The position numbers and the translations under genes are program-made. The notes beneath the pieces are model-generated. The model searched no databases and was not told the DNA's origin. It worked only from the letters and a program-made list of their open reading frames with translations. A stretch of DNA of 64,000 bases from Sulfitobacter sp. BSw21498 (GTDB lineage Bacteria; Pseudomonadota; Alphaproteobacteria; Rhodobacterales; Rhodobacteraceae): the NCBI RefSeq assembly GCF_006064855.1, contig NZ_CP040753.1, positions 1,240,001 to 1,304,000 on the forward strand, written 5' to 3'. Below are positions 1-9,044 of the stretch, in pieces. Numbering within the stretch: position 1 is the stretch's first letter; every line of letters begins with the position of its first letter.

Positions 1-159
1 CCTGATGTCAATTTGAAGTACGGCGTAAAATACCTGCGCGGCGCTTGGCTGCTGTCCAATGGCGATCACGCCACAGCAATCAAATGGTACGCCCGCGGTT
101 ACTATTACGAAGCAAAACGGCGCGGCATGTTGGTTGAAACCGGCCTGCGCAAGGGCTGA
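1..159 (+). CDS. Lytic transglycosylase-like protein, C-terminal fragment
   Basis: The window opens inside this gene; only the last 52 codons and a TGA stop are present. The residues NLKYGVKYL followed by ATAIKWYARGYYYEAKR match the end of an SLT-type transglycosylase domain, where a conserved Asn-x-x-x-Gly-x-x-Tyr-Leu helix precedes the repeated A-x-x-x-Y-N/A-x-G pattern. Such enzymes cleave peptidoglycan glycan strands in the periplasm. The catalytic Glu and any signal peptide lie outside the window. A strong terminator follows 56 bases after the stop, so this is the last gene of its transcript. The family call is an inference from the short tail. Confidence 0.6.
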   Translation, partial: PDVNLKYGVKYLRGAWLLSNGDHATAIKWYARGYYYEAKRRGMLVETGLRKG

Positions 160-214
160 GCCGCTGCGCTGACGTCCGGCACGGGGCCGCTGCCAGCATC
201 GCCCCCCAGATAGC

Positions 215-249
215 AAAAGGGCCACCCAATCGGGCGGCCCTTTCTTTTT
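215..249 (+). terminator. Rho-independent terminator after the transglycosylase gene
   Basis: Arms AAAGGGCC and GGCCCTTT (with an extra CCC/GGG pairing inside) enclose a short AATC loop, followed by TTTCTTTTT. It ends the rightward gene at 1-159. The A-rich left side means it may also stop leftward transcription from the trigger factor gene. Confidence 0.85.
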
Positions 250-273
250 ACGTCACCGGCGAGGGTGAAAGAC

Positions 274-1605
274 TTATTCGTCGTCCAGCTCTTCTACGGC
301 TTTCTGCAGATCTTCTTTCGACACTTCTTTTTCGTTCAATGTCGCTTGTTCGAACACGTGGTCGACCACTTTATCTTCGAACAACGGTGCGCGCATCTGC
401 TGCTGCATCTGCTGGTTTTGTTGAACGAATTCAAAGAACTGACGCTCCTGACCAGGGTACTGACGTGCCTGGTTCATGATCGCTTGGGTCATTTCCGCGT
501 CGGTCACCTGAACTTCGGCTTTCTGACCCAGCTCGGCCAGCAGCAGCCCAAGACGCACGCGGCGCTCGGCCAGCTTCTTGTGCTCGTCTGTGGTCTCGAT
601 CTCGGGGTGATCGTGGCCTTCAACTTCGGGGTTGTCTTCGTGCCACAGCTGGTGCGCGATCTGGCCGGCTTCGGCTTCAACCAACGACGGGGGCAGATCA
701 AAGCTGACCATTTTGTCCAGCTCGTCCAGCAGGCCGCGTTTCATAACAGCGCGCGAGGCACCGGTATATTCCGCTTCCAGACGCTCTGCGATCTGGCTTT
801 TCAACGCGGCGAGGTCTTCTGCACCGAATTTCTTGGCCAGCTCGTCGTCGATTTTGGCAGCGACGGGCTTTTTCACTTCTTTAACTTTGCACTCGAATAC
901 GGCTTCTTTGCCCGCGAGGTGAGGTGCTTGGTAATCTTCGGGGAAGGACACGGTGACGTCTTTTTCGTCGCCCGCAACAACACCGACCAGCTGCTCTTCA
1001 AAGCCGGGGATGAACGAGTTGGAACCCAGAACCAGCGGGTAGTCTTCTGCAGCGCCGCCTTCAAAGGCTTCGCCGTCTACCTTGCCGAGGAAATCAAATG
1101 TGATCTGATCGCCATCTTCGGCCTTGGCACCCTCTTCGCGGGCTTCAAAGTCTTGAGCGGTCTCTGCCAGATTGGCCAGCGCTTCATCGACGGCAGCGTC
1201 GTCAGCTTTGACAACCATTTTGTCCAGCGTGATGGACGACAGGTCGACTTCGGGGATTTCTGGCAGCGCTTCATAGGTCATGGTGACCTCGACGTCGTCG
1301 CCTTCTTTCCAGTCTTCGTTCGCCATTTTGACGTCAGGCTGCATCGCGGGGCGATCACCGGACTTTTCAAAGTGTTCCTGCATGGCGCCATCAATGCTTT
1401 CCTGCATGGCTTCGCCCGTAACCTTCTGGCCGAACTGCTTTTTCAGCAGCGCCATTGGCACTTTACCTTTGCGGAAACCCTTCATCTCGACTTCGGGCTG
1501 CGCTTCGGCCAGCTTTTCGTTGACCTTGGCCTCCAGCTCAGCTGCTGTCACAGTGATGGCATAGCCGCGTTTCAGACCTTCGTTCAGCGTCTCGTTGACC
1601 TGCAT
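274..1605 (-). CDS. tig: Trigger factor (ribosome-associated chaperone/prolyl isomerase)
   Basis: This 443-residue protein has the three-part trigger factor layout. The N-terminal ribosome-binding domain carries the signature GFRKGKVP at about residues 43-50. A FKBP-type PPIase domain follows (around 150-245, with [20 protein letters not shown]). The long helical C-terminal domain has a Gln-rich stretch ([12 protein letters not shown]) and an acidic end. It docks at the ribosomal exit tunnel by L23 and shields nascent chains. Length is normal for the family (about 430-450). In Proteobacteria tig often sits beside clpP-clpX; here those genes lie about 17 kb away. The bases between its start and 1819 hold no gene. 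Confidence 0.97.
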   Translation of the reverse strand: MQVNETLNEGLKRGYAITVTAAELEAKVNEKLAEAQPEVEMKGFRKGKVPMALLKKQFGQKVTGEAMQESIDGAMQEHFEKSGDRPAMQPDVKMANEDWKEGDDVEVTMTYEALPEIPEVDLSSITLDKMVVKADDAAVDEALANLAETAQDFEAREEGAKAEDGDQITFDFLGKVDGEAFEGGAAEDYPLVLGSNSFIPGFEEQLVGVVAGDEKDVTVSFPEDYQAPHLAGKEAVFECKVKEVKKPVAAKIDDELAKKFGAEDLAALKSQIAERLEAEYTGASRAVMKRGLLDELDKMVSFDLPPSLVEAEAGQIAHQLWHEDNPEVEGHDHPEIETTDEHKKLAERRVRLGLLLAELGQKAEVQVTDAEMTQAIMNQARQYPGQERQFFEFVQQNQQMQQQMRAPLFEDKVVDHVFEQATLNEKEVSKEDLQKAVEELDDE

Positions 1606-1818
1606 GTTTGCTCCATAGGGTAAGGCCGCGCATTGCGTGGCGCGGGCGGAAAAATTTCCGCTCTTCTATTGGCGCCTGCGCTTGGGCGCAAGCGGATTTG
1701 GCGGCGGGGGTCCCGTGGGACGGGGCAATTTGCCCCCTGCCCCCGCCTACCGGTGGTAAATAACGTCTCGCGTGGTCCTCAAGCGGCGAAGGGTCACCGC
1801 CTCAGGCCCCGATCAAGC

Positions 1819-2106
1819 CTAGGTCATGCCCAGTGCTTCTTTATACATCTCAAGGACGGCTTCTTCTTCGGCGATATCATCCGCCTCACGCTTGCGCAGC
1901 GCGATGACCTTGCGCAGAACTTTGGTGTCGTAACCGCGCGACTTGGCCTCTGCCATGACCTCTTTTTGCTGCTCGGCCAAGTCTTTCTTTTCTGCATCCA
2001 GCCGCTCGATCCGCTCTACGAACTGGCGAAGTTCGTTTGCGGTGACACGATACGTTGCATCACCGATGGCGTCTGCGGATTCGGGATTGGTAGCACTGTC
2101 GCTCAT
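1819..2106 (-). CDS. DUF2312 (GapR-like) DNA-binding protein
   Basis: A 95-residue, highly charged helical protein starting MSDSATNPESAD. The core RQFVERIERLDAEKKDLAEQ and the segment EVMAEAKSRGYDTKVLRKVI match DUF2312, the family of Caulobacter GapR. GapR clamps overtwisted DNA and helps topoisomerases during replication. The reading frame stays open another 40 codons upstream, but that part is not coiled-coil-like and the family starts at this Met. The gene stands alone between tig and a divergent small membrane protein. Function is transferred from the family; nothing local confirms it. Confidence 0.9.
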   Translation of the reverse strand: MSDSATNPESADAIGDATYRVTANELRQFVERIERLDAEKKDLAEQQKEVMAEAKSRGYDTKVLRKVIALRKREADDIAEEEAVLEMYKEALGMT

Positions 2107-2213
2107 CTGGGGCGTCCTATGTCTTGAATGGGTCAGCGCAGTGACTACCCCCGTGCCTGCCCTGCCGCAAGCCACTCTTGCCCATTGGGCGGAATTCGGA
2201 TAGCTCGCGCCGT

Positions 2214-2453
2214 ATGGAAAACGCATCTCTAACTATCTTTGACGCCCTGATCTGGGCTGGCGCAGCTATCTCGTTTGTTGGGCTGGTCGGGCTTGTGTGG
2301 TGTATCGTGCGCGTGGCCCGCGCCAAACGCGCCGCCCTGTCCGAAGAAGAGATGCGCGTCGTCTTGCAGAAAGTCCTGCCGTTAAACCTTGGCGCGTTGC
2401 TGTTGTCGGTGATCGGGCTGATGATGGTCGTCGTGGGTATTATCCTCGCGTAA
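2214..2453 (+). CDS. Small two-helix membrane protein, unknown function
   Basis: A 79-residue protein (start MENASLTIFDALIW) with two obvious hydrophobic segments, about residues 8-30 (LIWAGAAISFVGLVGLVWCI) and 53-76 (LNLGALLLSVIGLMMVVVGI). They are joined by a basic then acidic loop (RVARAKRAALSEEEMR). It is likely an inner-membrane protein with a cytoplasmic loop. It starts 107 bases from the divergent DUF2312 gene. I do not recognise a named family beyond small conserved proteins of Rhodobacteraceae. An upstream in-frame ATG at 2178 is possible but the hydrophilic extension looks non-coding. Confidence 0.7.
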   Translation: MENASLTIFDALIWAGAAISFVGLVGLVWCIVRVARAKRAALSEEEMRVVLQKVLPLNLGALLLSVIGLMMVVVGIILA

Positions 2454-2585
2454 CGCTTGTTTGCAGGGCATCGCGCGCTCTGCCGGCCGCGTTCACAACG
2501 CTTGCGCCTTGTCACACATTCAAAAGTCACTATATGTTTCTCTGACACCTGCCACTTATGGCGGTCTTTGAGGGCGAAATAGCAT

Positions 2586-3017
2586 ATGATTGAAGCAGAT
2601 TGGATTTGGGGCCTGATTGGCGGACTGTTGATTGGATTTGGTGGCGCGGTGTATCTGCTGGGCAACGGCCGCATCATGGGGGCCAGTGGCATCGTGGGCG
2701 GGCTGGTCGACGGGTCGGGCCGAAGCACTTGGGCCGAACGCATCAGCTTTTTGGCCGCCCTGATTGTTATTCCCGCGGCAATCGCGGCCTTGGCCCCGAC
2801 TCAAGCGACGACCCACCTGACCGAAAACCTTTGGCTGGTTGGCGTGGCAGGGCTGTTGGTCGGTCTGGGCACCCGTATTGGCAACGGCTGCACGTCCGGC
2901 CACGGCGTTTGCGGGATTTCGCGGCTGAGCCCCCGCGGCATCGTCGCCACGTTGGTCTATATTGCGGCGGGGGCCTTGATGGTCGTCGTCTTGCGCAGCT
3001 TTGTCGGAGGGATTTGA
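2586..3017 (+). CDS. YeeE/YedE-type sulfur transport protein, first half
   Basis: A 143-residue membrane protein with four predicted helices. The family signature [11 protein letters not shown] lies near residues 99-109, preceded by VGLGTRIG and followed by SRLSPRG. YeeE/YedE proteins carry conserved cysteines and move thiosulfate or related sulfur compounds across the inner membrane. In many Alphaproteobacteria the protein is split into two small subunits encoded side by side, as here. The stop TGA is followed one base later by the ATG of the second half, which implies translational coupling. Confidence 0.88.
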   Translation: MIEADWIWGLIGGLLIGFGGAVYLLGNGRIMGASGIVGGLVDGSGRSTWAERISFLAALIVIPAAIAALAPTQATTHLTENLWLVGVAGLLVGLGTRIGNGCTSGHGVCGISRLSPRGIVATLVYIAAGALMVVVLRSFVGGI

Positions 3018-3018
3018 G

Positions 3019-3450
3019 ATGCGTAACATGATTGCCGCGCTTGCGGGCGCTTTGTTTGGAACCGGACTGTACCTGTCTGGCATGACAGACACCCAAAAGG
3101 TCCAGGGGTTTCTGGATTTCTTTGGCAGCTGGGACCCGACATTAGCCTTTGTCATGGGAGGGGCCATTCTGCCTATGGCGGTGGCGTGGGCGATGACCCG
3201 TACCCGTCGCCCTGTTACCGGTGGTGACTTTCCCGCCCGCCCCGATGCGCGCTTGGATCGCAAGTTGATTATCGGCGCAGTGCTGTTTGGCGCAGGCTGG
3301 GGATTGGTCGGGCTGTGCCCGGGTCCGGCGCTGGCGTCGCTGGGTTTTGGCGGCTTGGGCGGCATTATTTTCCTGATCGCCATGCTGGCAGGCATGATGA
3401 TCGCCCCCAAAGCGCGGCGGATACTAGACACACCGCGGACGGCTGGATAA
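3019..3450 (+). CDS. YeeE/YedE-type sulfur transport protein, second half
   Basis: A 143-residue membrane protein, partner of the preceding gene. It begins MRNMIAALAGALFGTGLYLSG and contains the second family signature, WGLVGLCPGPALASLG, near residues 95-110, with a conserved Cys. Four hydrophobic segments are visible. Start chosen at 3019, directly after the upstream stop; the frame is open further upstream but overlaps the first half. The two halves probably form one transporter for a sulfur anion, and the next gene encodes a rhodanese/phosphatase-like enzyme that fits sulfur metabolism. Confidence 0.88.
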   Translation: MRNMIAALAGALFGTGLYLSGMTDTQKVQGFLDFFGSWDPTLAFVMGGAILPMAVAWAMTRTRRPVTGGDFPARPDARLDRKLIIGAVLFGAGWGLVGLCPGPALASLGFGGLGGIIFLIAMLAGMMIAPKARRILDTPRTAG

Positions 3451-3458
3451 ATCAAGCT

Positions 3459-3881
3459 ATGGATATTCGTAAAATCACCCCCCGCTTCTATGCTTCCCCT
3501 CAGATCGACCCGTCCGATATGGGCGCGATCAAAGAGGCCGGCATCACCTTAATTTTGTGCAACCGCCCCGACGCCGAGGTTCCCCCCAGCCATCAACATG
3601 CGGCCATTCAAGCCGCCGCAGAGGCTGCCGGACTGCGTTTCGCGTTTCAGGAGTTGACCCATCAAACGATGACCCCCGACGTCATTGCCCACAATCGCGA
3701 AATCGGCGTGGCGCAGGACGAAGTCGTTCTGGGCTATTGCGCCTCTGGCACACGGTCCACGATTGCTTGGGCTTTGGGTCAGGCTGGCAAACAACCGGCC
3801 GACACGCTGATAGAAGCCGCCCGTGCCGGCGGCTATGACCTGAGCCATATGCGCGACGTGCTCAGCGCCCCCTACGCCTAA
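3459..3881 (+). CDS. TIGR01244 family phosphatase/sulfurtransferase-like protein (BLH domain)
   Basis: A 140-residue cytoplasmic protein starting MDIRKITPRFYASPQ. It matches the beta-lactamase-hydrolase-like (BLH) domain: SPQIDP near the start, ILCNRPDAE in the middle and the active-site loop GYCASGTRST near residues 99-108, where the Cys and Arg form a protein-phosphatase-like P-loop. In sulfide-oxidising operons this domain is often fused or adjacent to persulfide dioxygenase-like proteins. Here it follows the YeeE/YedE pair with 8 bases between, so a role in handling sulfur species is likely. The substrate is unknown. Confidence 0.85.
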   Translation: MDIRKITPRFYASPQIDPSDMGAIKEAGITLILCNRPDAEVPPSHQHAAIQAAAEAAGLRFAFQELTHQTMTPDVIAHNREIGVAQDEVVLGYCASGTRSTIAWALGQAGKQPADTLIEAARAGGYDLSHMRDVLSAPYA

Positions 3882-4063
3882 GAGCCGCGCACAAGGGCCC
3901 TCTTGGTCCGTCACGACAGCAGATAGCGCCGCTTTGGCGCTATCCCCCACGCAGCCACGTTCATCTACATCATCCCATAGCGCGCATCCTTTACCGCTGC
4001 TTCATCCCCTTCAAGATGACGCACAAAGGTTACGAATCTGCTTAGATGCGATGGGAAATCGGC

Positions 4064-6757
4064 TTAAACGTCAGTCTGCGCGATCGGCAGCTCAACACGG
4101 AATCCGGTGCCCGAGACATCAGTGAGATACGATATATCCCCCTGTAACCGCTTGATAATCTCGCGGCAAATGGCAAGACCCAGACCGGCCCCCTCACCGC
4201 CTTGCCCCGGTAAACGACTAAATTTTTCAAAAATCAGTGCTTGCGAAGCGGCGTCAATTCCTACGCCATTGTCTATCAGATCAACGATGATACGCCGCCC
4301 ACGCTGATGTGCCCGTATGGACAGCTGCGGGTCATCGGCCACACAATATTTCTGTGCATTTGTAATCAAGTTTATGAAAACCTGCACCAAACGATCCAGA
4401 TCGGTATCCAGCACGATATCTTCACCCGCGCTTTCCCGATCAATTTTGATCACACGCGTATTCGCCGCCCGCGCTGTGATGACCGCCTGATCCAACACAT
4501 CGCGCAAAACGCCGCGTTGCCGGTTCAATGAGACCTCGCCGTTTTCAAGCACAGACAAGTCCAGCAGATCATCCAACAAGCGTGTAAGCCGGATGGTTTC
4601 GGAGTGAATAATCGACGCGTAGCGGGTCTTTTCTTCCGGCCCCAACCCTTCGGCATCGCGCAAAATCTCTGAAAATGCGCGGATAGAGGTCATGGGCGTG
4701 CGCAATTCATGGCTGATCTGGCTTAGAAAACTATCTTTTTGATGTGACAGTTGGGTCAGCTTGTCATTGGCGCTGCGCAGTTTCGCAGCGGTATCTGTCA
4801 GCGCACGGGATTTGATTTCCAGCTGGCTGGAATATTCCAGCATCTGCGCCGATTCGTCCGCCACAGCGAGCAGATCCTGAACCGAAACAGAGGCCCCGCC
4901 CACCAGTTGCGCCACCATTGCATGCGCCGTGGCGGCCCCCACAGATGCTGCGAGCTCGCGTTCTAGCGCCTGCACAAATCGCGGTGTCGGTTCGGGTAGG
5001 CCATCGTGTTTTTGTTGCAACTGCGCTTGCGCCCGAAAGAAGCCTTGCGCCTCTGCAGCGCCCAAAATGCGCTGTGCCATGATCATCAGATCCTCGCTCG
5101 CCGCGACCGACGCGCTCCATCCGCGTGCGGCCGTGGAATGGTCAAAGATATTCACGAATTGCGCACCTTGCAGCCGCTCTACGGGGGCAGGAAAGCTGAA
5201 CAGGGACACGGTGACAAAAACCAAAGCGTTGATCGAAAGGCTCCAGAGAACGGCATGAACTGTCGGATCTAACCCATTGATCCCAAATAAGGCCTCGGGT
5301 CGCAGCCACTGCAAGCCGAACAACCCGTCCTGAAAGGTAGACGCCGACAGCGCGGCCCCTGCGCCAAAGCTTGGCAACAGCATCGTATAGACCCACAACG
5401 CAAAGCCGATGGTCAACCCGCAGATCGCCCCCGTCCGCGTTGCACCGCGCCAGAAGATGCCCCCCAGCAGCACCGGCAAAAACTGCGCCACCCCCCCGAA
5501 AGAGATTGTCCCGATCGCCGCAAGCGCACCGCCCCCGCCCGACAGCCGGTAATAGCAATACCCCAGCGAGATGATCAGCAGGATCGACAACCGCCGCGAC
5601 AGGATCACCACATGACGCACGTCGCCCGACTGCTGGACCGTTTTTTGTCCATAGGTCAGCCAGATTGGCATAACGATATGGTTGCTCACCATTGTCGACA
5701 GCGCCAGTGTCGCGACAATCACCATCGATGTGGCAGAGGAAAACCCACCGAGAAAGGCGAACATCGCGAGCGAATTCTGCCCCTGGCTCAGCGGCAGGCT
5801 CAGGACGAACAAATCAGGGTTCGACCCTTCGGGCAGCAGATCGAGCCCGACCACGGCAATGGGCACGACGAACAGGCTCATCAGCATGAGATACAGCGGG
5901 AAAGCCCAGCTGGCGGTCTGCAAGTGGCGCTCGTCGCCGTTCTCCACGACCAAGACCTGAAACATGCGCGGCAGGCAGATAAAGGCCGCAGCGGCCAGCA
6001 GCGTCAACGCGGTCCACCGGCCCCCTTCGACCTGCCATTGCCCGATCGCGGACCGGTCAATCTGCGCCAGTGTCTGTTCGACACCACCTGCGACCCCCCA
6101 GACCACGAAAGCACCAACCGCCAGCAGTGCCAGCAGCTTGACCACCGCTTCTACTGCGATGGCGATGACCACGCCGTGATGGCGTTCGTTGGCGTTCAAA
6201 TTACGGGTGCCGAACAACACAGTGAACAGCGCCAGCCCCACCGCGACCCAAAACGCCGCCTGTGCCGAATTGATCTGGCCGCCCCCGGTCGTGGCCTGTG
6301 GCTCGGCGCTGGCAAAGATCGACAAGGACAGGGTAACTGACTGTAGTTGCAGTGCAATATAGGGCGTCACCCCGATGACTGCCATGATCGTGACCAATAT
6401 CGCCAAGAGGTTCGATTTCCCGTATCGCGAAGAAATAAGATCCGCGACCGAGGTCACGCGATGGGACCGACCGATGCGCACCAAACGGCGCAAGATCCAC
6501 CACCAGCCGATCATCACCAGCGACGGCCCAAGATAGATCGTCACGAATTCCAGCCCTGATCGCGCCGCATAGCCGACCGCGCCATAAAACGTCCAAGCGG
6601 TGCAATAGATCGACAGCGACAGCGTATAGACCAACGGCGAGCGCAACAGCCAGTCCCCACGCCCGCGGGCGGCAGCGCGTTCAGCGGCAAAGGCCACGGC
6701 AAACAGCCCCACCACATACAGCAAACAGACGGCAACCAGCTGGTTCAGTGACACCAT
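4064..6757 (-). CDS. Sodium:solute symporter-type sensor histidine kinase
   Basis: An 897-residue fusion. The N-terminal ~560 residues form a sodium:solute symporter (SSS/PutP) domain with about 13 hydrophobic segments (start MVSLNQLVAVCLLYVVGL). The C-terminal kinase has a H-box SHELRTPMTSIRAF, an N-box NLITNAQKYC, and G-boxes DNGVGID and GAGLGLAI. A helical linker (around 680-720) joins the halves. This is the CbrA-like architecture, in which the transporter part couples substrate recognition to the kinase. It shares one base with the small membrane protein gene upstream (TGATG), and the receiver protein gene precedes that. All three are one leftward operon. Confidence 0.93.
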   Translation of the reverse strand: MVSLNQLVAVCLLYVVGLFAVAFAAERAAARGRGDWLLRSPLVYTLSLSIYCTAWTFYGAVGYAARSGLEFVTIYLGPSLVMIGWWWILRRLVRIGRSHRVTSVADLISSRYGKSNLLAILVTIMAVIGVTPYIALQLQSVTLSLSIFASAEPQATTGGGQINSAQAAFWVAVGLALFTVLFGTRNLNANERHHGVVIAIAVEAVVKLLALLAVGAFVVWGVAGGVEQTLAQIDRSAIGQWQVEGGRWTALTLLAAAAFICLPRMFQVLVVENGDERHLQTASWAFPLYLMLMSLFVVPIAVVGLDLLPEGSNPDLFVLSLPLSQGQNSLAMFAFLGGFSSATSMVIVATLALSTMVSNHIVMPIWLTYGQKTVQQSGDVRHVVILSRRLSILLIISLGYCYYRLSGGGGALAAIGTISFGGVAQFLPVLLGGIFWRGATRTGAICGLTIGFALWVYTMLLPSFGAGAALSASTFQDGLFGLQWLRPEALFGINGLDPTVHAVLWSLSINALVFVTVSLFSFPAPVERLQGAQFVNIFDHSTAARGWSASVAASEDLMIMAQRILGAAEAQGFFRAQAQLQQKHDGLPEPTPRFVQALERELAASVGAATAHAMVAQLVGGASVSVQDLLAVADESAQMLEYSSQLEIKSRALTDTAAKLRSANDKLTQLSHQKDSFLSQISHELRTPMTSIRAFSEILRDAEGLGPEEKTRYASIIHSETIRLTRLLDDLLDLSVLENGEVSLNRQRGVLRDVLDQAVITARAANTRVIKIDRESAGEDIVLDTDLDRLVQVFINLITNAQKYCVADDPQLSIRAHQRGRRIIVDLIDNGVGIDAASQALIFEKFSRLPGQGGEGAGLGLAICREIIKRLQGDISYLTDVSGTGFRVELPIAQTDV

Positions 6758-7029
6758 CAGCCTTGGGTTTCCTGTTCGATCTGACGCGCTGTCCGCCGCC
6801 ACAGCAAAAAGCAGCAGGCGATCCCGATCAGCCAAACGCCAAAGACATAGCGCAGCGCATGTGACATGGGGACAGCATCGCCCGCAGAGGTATCTTGCAC
6901 CGGCCACAAAAGCGGTACCATCCAGAACCCCAGCACCAGCAGCGGCAGCAGCCGAACAGCGTCCATCATGCGGCGAAACCTGTAGCTGCGCCGTTCAAGA
7001 AACAGCGGCGAGCCGGGCAGTTTACTCAT
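6757..7029 (-). CDS. Small two-helix membrane protein, possible accessory subunit of the symporter-kinase
   Basis: A 90-residue protein with a basic N-terminus (FLERRSYRFRRMMDAVR) and two hydrophobic segments, LLPLLVLGFWMVPLLW and LRYVFGVWLIGIACCFLLW, ending in a charged tail. Size and topology recall DUF485/DUF4212-type small subunits encoded just before SSS symporters such as ActP or PanF, but I cannot confirm the family. It overlaps the receiver gene upstream by 4 bases (ATGA) and the kinase gene downstream by 1 base, so the three proteins are made together. A role in assembly or gating of the kinase's symporter domain is inferred. Confidence 0.75.
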   Translation of the reverse strand: MSKLPGSPLFLERRSYRFRRMMDAVRLLPLLVLGFWMVPLLWPVQDTSAGDAVPMSHALRYVFGVWLIGIACCFLLWRRTARQIEQETQG

Positions 7030-7409
7030 GCTTCTGCGGTGCCTGCAGCTGTTAGATCGCGCACGGCCGCCAGCATATCGGCATTAGAGAAAGGTTTGGT
7101 CATAAAGCGGCTGACGCCCGCCTCTAGCGCGATTTCGCGGTCGCGGGTCTGGCCGCGGGCGGTCAGCATCAGAATAGGCAGATCGGCCAGCGCTGCGTCC
7201 GCGCGTAGCTCTTTAAGGATTTCGAAACCGCTTTTACCGGGCAGCATCACATCCAGCATCACCAGATCGGGACTGGCATTGCGGATGACCTCGACAGCCG
7301 TGGCCCCGTTGGCCAGCGTTTCAACGCGCCAGCCTTCGCGACCCAATAAAAATCGTATCGCCTCGGCGATGTTCGTCTCGTCTTCTACGAGCACGACGTG
7401 TTTGCCCAT
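7026..7409 (-). CDS. Single-domain response regulator (CheY-like)
   Basis: A 127-residue receiver domain without an output domain, starting MGKHVVLVEDETNIAEAI. The acidic pair (VEDE), the phosphorylatable Asp in VMLDVMLPGKSG, the Thr in MLTARG and the Lys in FMTKPFS are all present. It is the first gene of the operon with the symporter-type kinase and is probably its phosphorylation partner, passing the signal on by protein contact or phosphorelay. The open frame extends 11 codons upstream (MRPGPQ...), but the chosen Met fits the usual receiver start. Confidence 0.93.
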   Translation of the reverse strand: MGKHVVLVEDETNIAEAIRFLLGREGWRVETLANGATAVEVIRNASPDLVMLDVMLPGKSGFEILKELRADAALADLPILMLTARGQTRDREIALEAGVSRFMTKPFSNADMLAAVRDLTAAGTAEA

Positions 7410-7517
7410 TGGCAAAATCCCTCCCTGTGGCCCTGGTCGCATTATAACGCGATCTTGGTAAGCCGAGAGGCAGGATGCACGGAAAACCCTGCCCTGTCAA
7501 AAGCCTGTTACCCGCCC

Positions 7518-8813
7518 TTATACACCATCATTCAAGATTGACGGCTCGCGGCGTGCAGGACATTCGGTGCGCGGACAAACCCGGCACGTGGCACCGACAT
7601 CGTGCACAGGTACGGTTTCGGGGCTGGCGGGCAGGATCAACATGACCGACTGCAGCAAAGGCATCGCGTTGTAATCGCGCACGTTCTGGGGTTCGCAGGT
7701 CGCATAACAATCAAACGACGCATATCCCCGCCCCAGCTGCGCCACCCGTTGTTTCTGCACCATGCCGGGGCTGCCCAAGACGCTGAACAACGGCCACAGC
7801 GGGCAGCACGCGCCAAAGCGGGGCACGACAAACCCGTCGATGGATTTGCGAAAGATCAACGTACCCGACCGGTCGCAAACGACCAGTCCTGCGCCCAGTT
7901 CCGGCACCGTCGCCATACGGCGCAAAACACGCGCCACGGGCTGCCGCAGCAGCGCGGCAAGTGCGACGGGGTCCGGCCCTAGGTGACCGAGTGCTTGGGT
8001 CAGACCGGCTATGGGCAGCGCCTCTGCATCGATTGAAATCTGCTGTAAAACATCGCGCGCGATATGCCGTGCAGCAACGCTTTGCAGGTCGGGGGCGGCC
8101 TGGATCAACGTCTCGATGGCCCCTGCATCCCCATCCGTGACCTCCAGCGTTGCAAAACGATAGCGGTGCGCGGCCAGAAACGCTTCGACCTCCTCTTGCG
8201 GAGAGTTGGCGGCGGGGGTTATCTCGGGGTCGGCCTCAAGGTACCCCACAAGCGCCTGCGCGCTATCCGCAAGGCGGCGGCTGTCCTGATCGATGTTGAT
8301 GTGAAACCGGTCGCGCCATTCGGGTTCAAGCGTCTTGGTATCGGCAAGGATCGATGCGGTTGACCGGATCGCCGCCGCGGTGGTCAGCAGTTCGTGCATA
8401 GAGGCCGCCAGATGCGGGTCATGGGCCAAACGGTCGGTCAGCGTCTCGACGGTGCGTTCAAGCGTGGCGATCCGGCGTTGCGCGCTGGCCAGCACATCGG
8501 CCCAACCGGGAAAACGTCCGGCAAATTCGTCGGCGCGGTTCACCTCTGGCCCGCTCAGCCGCGCATCATCCGCGGCCTCGCGCAGGGTAGCAATCAAGGC
8601 GGCTTCGGCCCCTTCGGTCAGCGCCGTCGGCTCCACCCCAAGCGCGCCTGCGATGTTCAGCAGCAGTTTCCCGCCGATTCTGCGCCGGTTGTGTTCGATT
8701 AAGTTCAGATAGCTGGCCGAAATGCCGATCCGCTTGGCCAGATCAGCCTGCTTTTGCCCTGCCATCACCCGCCGCTCGCGGATGCGACTGCCGGTCAACG
8801 CATCGCGGGTCAT
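7518..8813 (-). CDS. XRE-family short-chain fatty acid regulator (ScfR/DUF2083 type)
   Basis: A 431-residue regulator. Residues about 8-62 are a helix-turn-helix of XRE type (RIRERRVMAGQKQADLAKRI, then SASYLNLIEHNRRRIGG). The C-terminal ~150 residues are Cys-rich (FGACCPLWP, FDCYATCE, CRVCPRTECPAR), which matches the DUF2083 domain of RamB/ScfR regulators that switch acetate and propionate genes in response to acyl-CoAs. The classical IrrE-like middle domain is not evident by eye. It is divergent from the Liv transporter operon, with about 230 bases between, and may regulate it or itself. Confidence 0.88.
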   Translation of the reverse strand: MTRDALTGSRIRERRVMAGQKQADLAKRIGISASYLNLIEHNRRRIGGKLLLNIAGALGVEPTALTEGAEAALIATLREAADDARLSGPEVNRADEFAGRFPGWADVLASAQRRIATLERTVETLTDRLAHDPHLAASMHELLTTAAAIRSTASILADTKTLEPEWRDRFHINIDQDSRRLADSAQALVGYLEADPEITPAANSPQEEVEAFLAAHRYRFATLEVTDGDAGAIETLIQAAPDLQSVAARHIARDVLQQISIDAEALPIAGLTQALGHLGPDPVALAALLRQPVARVLRRMATVPELGAGLVVCDRSGTLIFRKSIDGFVVPRFGACCPLWPLFSVLGSPGMVQKQRVAQLGRGYASFDCYATCEPQNVRDYNAMPLLQSVMLILPASPETVPVHDVGATCRVCPRTECPARREPSILNDGV

Positions 8814-8976
8814 GCGACACAGCCGCCGGATTTATACCGCATTATCAACGGCTTTCTGCGCTGCAATATCATTAAATTTACAAATCCCCTTAGGCCTCTG
8901 CGAATATATTTACAGAATAGTTGTTTTTATCAAGGGGCTTGTTGATCGGTTTTCAGTTTTCCTCTCATATCATATT

Positions 8977-8990
8977 TGCACCTCTGTGCA
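8977..8990. promoter_or_regulatory. Dyad TGCAC-CTCT-GTGCA in front of the Liv operon
   Basis: A perfect 5-bp dyad with a 4-base spacer lies 55 bases before the substrate-binding protein gene, in the AT-rich region shared with the divergent ScfR-type regulator. It could be an operator for that regulator. Evidence is symmetry and position only. Confidence 0.3.
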
Positions 8991-9044
8991 TCATGGACCC
9001 GGAAAAATAATCGGGCCGTGGTTTCAACATTTGGGAGGAAATAC

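Noticed and set aside
265..1623. 452-codon open frame on the plus strand opposite trigger factor
   Set aside because: It is the mirror of a strongly conserved gene; the protein is rich in Phe, His and Leu with no motif, a usual shadow of GC-rich coding sequence.
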